From: JAYPAN01 sp049597955
GTDB taxonomy: Bacteria; Pseudomonadota; Alphaproteobacteria; RS24
DNA: 64,000 nucleotides
NCBI GenBank assembly: GCA_049597955.1
Contig: JBMYND010000002.1
Coordinates: 248,001 to 312,000 of the forward strand
Reading direction: 5' to 3'
A program made the position numbers and the translations under genes. The first letter of the stretch is position 1. Every line of letters starts with the position of its first letter. Below, piece by piece: positions 62,147-64,000 of the stretch. Below the pieces are notes generated by a model, which was not told where the DNA came from, did not search any database, and worked only from the letters and a program-made list of their open reading frames with translations.

Positions 62147-63006
62147 TGGCAGCGCGCGCGCAATTTCTCGGCGAAGAATTGACAGAAGCGGAAAATAATC
62201 CGGCGACCGCGCTGTTTCATATTGTGCCTTGCGGCTTGGAGAAAACCGTGTCTTACGGCACCGGTGCGGCCAATGGGCCGTCAGCCATTATCGCCGCCAG
62301 CCACCAGCTAGAGCGTCTGATTGACGGCAAGCTGCCATGCGCCAAGGGCATGTTCACCACACCGGCCATTGATTGCAGCGGCGCGATTGAAAGCGTGATG
62401 GGTGATTTGCGTGCGCAAACCCGGGCGATTGCCGGGCAGGGTGCGATACCGGTGACATTGGGCGGCGAACACAGTCTCAGCTATGGCGCGGTGATGGGCG
62501 TGGTTGATGCGCTTGATGTGCCGATTGGCCTTATCCATGTCGATGCCCATGCCGATTTCCGCAATGCCTATCAGGGCCATAAGCACTCCCATGCCAGTGT
62601 CATGCATTTGCTGGCCGGTGAAGGTTTGCCCATGGTGTCCTTTGGGGTGCGGGCGCTGGCCGAAGAAGAAGAAGCGGCGCGTCGCGCCCATGGCGTGATT
62701 TGCCATGATGCGGGCAGGCTGGTGCGCGACAATATCCACGCGATTACCCTGCCGGATGATTTTCCCGCCCATGTCTATATCAGTTTCGACCTTGACGGGC
62801 TTGACCCGTCTGTTTTACCGGCCACTGGCACGCCTGTGCCGGGCGGGTTGGGGTTTTATCAGGCGCTTGATTTGGTGGCCTCTGCGGCAAGCGGGCGGCA
62901 GATTGTCGGCATGGATATTGTCGAATTGGCGCCGATTGACGGCCAAGCTGCCAGCGATTTTACCGCCGCCATGATTGCCCATTATTTAATGGCGCTGGCA
63001 GTTTAA
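62146..63006 (+). CDS. speB: Agmatinase (ureohydrolase)
   Basis: The enzyme hydrolyses agmatine to putrescine and urea. The 286-residue manganese enzyme shows GGEHSLSYG, HVDAHADFR and SFDLDGLDPSVLPATGTPVPGG, the metal ligands of the arginase superfamily. Together with the three genes before it, arginine can be turned to putrescine and then spermidine. Its start overlaps the decarboxylase stop. Confidence 0.93.
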   Translation: MAARAQFLGEELTEAENNPATALFHIVPCGLEKTVSYGTGAANGPSAIIAASHQLERLIDGKLPCAKGMFTTPAIDCSGAIESVMGDLRAQTRAIAGQGAIPVTLGGEHSLSYGAVMGVVDALDVPIGLIHVDAHADFRNAYQGHKHSHASVMHLLAGEGLPMVSFGVRALAEEEEAARRAHGVICHDAGRLVRDNIHAITLPDDFPAHVYISFDLDGLDPSVLPATGTPVPGGLGFYQALDLVASAASGRQIVGMDIVELAPIDGQAASDFTAAMIAHYLMALAV

Positions 63007-63016
63007 GCGGGCGGGT

Positions 63017-64000
63017 TCAGATAATATCGAAATCGGTGAAAACCAGCGTGTCGGTGTAATTTTCCAGCACCATCACCACCATATCGGCATTGCTGCCAAT
63101 GCCGCCCGGTGCATTGTCCGCGCCGAGAAAAGTCAGGCTGGTATGTGTGCCATCATTTGAAAAATCGAGTTTTGCGGACTGTTTCAATTCGGCCAATGTG
63201 GTCGGCTTGCTGTCAAGTTCAATGCGGATTTTGTCGCCCTTGGCAAAATCGGTCACCCGGTCATCGGCGCGCCAGGCGGGTGTCAGCCAAAGGAGGAAAA
63301 TATCATCACCGGCACCACCGGTCATGGTATCGCGGCGCGAAAAACCATCCAACACATCATTGCCTGCCCCGCCAATCAATCTGTCATAGCCACCGCCGCC
63401 ATTCAGCCAATCATCGCCGTCATGGCCGGTCAGCGTGTCATTGCCTTCCTGCCCGTAAAGAATATTATCGGCGGCATTGCCGGTTAAATGGTCGTCACCG
63501 CCACCACCGACAAGCCCTTCAATATCGCGCAAATAATCAAACTCATCATTGGCATCGAGCGTATTGTTATGATTGCTGTCAAGCCAGGCGCGACTATATT
63601 CGCCCGTCTCATGCGCCTGCCAAATGCCTTGCACAAGCTTGTATTTTGTCGTCTCCGCCAAATTGATGGTCAATTTGGCTTCTTGACCATTTATCCAAGT
63701 CGATGGCCACAGGGCGCTATCCGTGCCGGCACCGCCATTGAGAACATCAAGGCCGCGACCGCCGGTCAGCTCATCATCGCCGGCACCGCCATTCAGCGTG
63801 TCATTTCCCTGACCGGCCAAAAGGCGGTTATTCTGCGCATCACCGGTCAGCGTGTCATTTCCTGACCCTGTTATGATGTTTTCAATGTTTCGCAAATAGG
63901 TAAAACCGTCATTGCTGCCTGCTATGCCATTGCCGTCAATATCACCCCAAAGCCGAAAATAAGAACCCTCATTATCGGCCTGCCATACAGCGTTATCGCT
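63017..64000 (-). CDS. RTX-repeat calcium-binding protein (3' part; 5' end outside window)
   Basis: The frame is open to the window edge, so only the last ~327 residues are seen. Blocks of Gly/Asp-rich nonapeptides (GGAGDDELTGGRG, GNDTLTGHDGDDWLNGGGG) bind calcium in secreted type I exported proteins. Between them lie two copies of a module with spaced aromatic residues: one has WQADNEGSYFRLWGD, the other WQAHETGEYSRAWLD, each ending in (F)xYLRxIE. The C-terminal ~70 residues end TDTLVFTDFDII, fitting a type I secretion signal. It converges on speB with a 10-base gap. Confidence 0.85.
   Translation of the reverse strand, partial: SDNAVWQADNEGSYFRLWGDIDGNGIAGSNDGFTYLRNIENIITGSGNDTLTGDAQNNRLLAGQGNDTLNGGAGDDELTGGRGLDVLNGGAGTDSALWPSTWINGQEAKLTINLAETTKYKLVQGIWQAHETGEYSRAWLDSNHNNTLDANDEFDYLRDIEGLVGGGGDDHLTGNAADNILYGQEGNDTLTGHDGDDWLNGGGGYDRLIGGAGNDVLDGFSRRDTMTGGAGDDIFLLWLTPAWRADDRVTDFAKGDKIRIELDSKPTTLAELKQSAKLDFSNDGTHTSLTFLGADNAPGGIGSNADMVVMVLENYTDTLVFTDFDII

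Noticed and set aside
1..64000. CRISPR arrays, insertion sequences, rRNA genes
   Set aside because: I saw no regularly spaced direct repeats, transposase reading frames or rRNA sequence anywhere in the window.

Overview
The window is a contiguous, gene-dense bacterial chromosome segment with little intergenic space; the longest gene-free stretches are only about 150-270 bases. The flagellar regulators (FlbD/FleQ type with sigma-54), the tRNA sequence and the repertoire of CoA-linked catabolic enzymes suggest an alphaproteobacterium. A marine SAR116-like lineage is a guess from the overall flavour, not something the sequence proves.

Region 1 (1-23.8 kb) is a flagellar locus. It holds the start of fliD on the minus strand, a CLC-type channel, fliS and a FliT-like chaperone, two divergent sigma-54 activators, fliEFGHIJKLMN, then fliOPQR-flhB, four uncharacterised genes behind flhB, and motAB on the minus strand. 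Good -24/-12 (sigma-54) promoter matches precede fliD, flbD and fliO, with a weaker one before motA. The rpoN gene itself lies at 25-26.5 kb, so sigma factor, activators and target promoters are all in the window.

Region 2 (23.9-39 kb) is mixed: a secreted DUF1566-type protein, rpoN, an operon of a voltage-gated-like cation channel with two stand-alone cyclic-nucleotide-binding-domain proteins, a tRNA-Met, and a 914-residue protein that joins flagellin-like ends to a serralysin-type zinc protease. This fusion is the most striking object here. It resembles the idea of a flagellinolysin, but with a metzincin catalytic core (HExxHxxGLxHP plus Met-turn). Methylmalonyl-CoA epimerase, a GNAT acetyltransferase, a membrane cNMP-binding-domain protein and a large TonB-dependent receptor follow.

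Region 3 (39-57.7 kb) is catabolic. It has an alpha/beta-hydrolase, a biotinyl-carboxyltransferase fusion, a Baeyer-Villiger-type monooxygenase, a CaiB-type CoA transferase, an acyl-CoA dehydrogenase, and an atuA-atuC-hydratase-atuF operon. Together these look like a pathway for acyclic terpenoids or other branched acids. It is interrupted at 42.0-44.9 kb by an A/T-richer island encoding a MazG-like NTP pyrophosphohydrolase, a membrane protein, an Nmad2-like protein and a TIR-like protein, which is a candidate anti-phage defence module.

Region 4 (57.8-63 kb) is a polyamine operon: arginine decarboxylase, carboxy(nor)spermidine synthase, carboxy(nor)spermidine decarboxylase and agmatinase. These suffice to make spermidine from arginine without S-adenosylmethionine decarboxylase. 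The window ends inside a large RTX-repeat protein on the minus strand.
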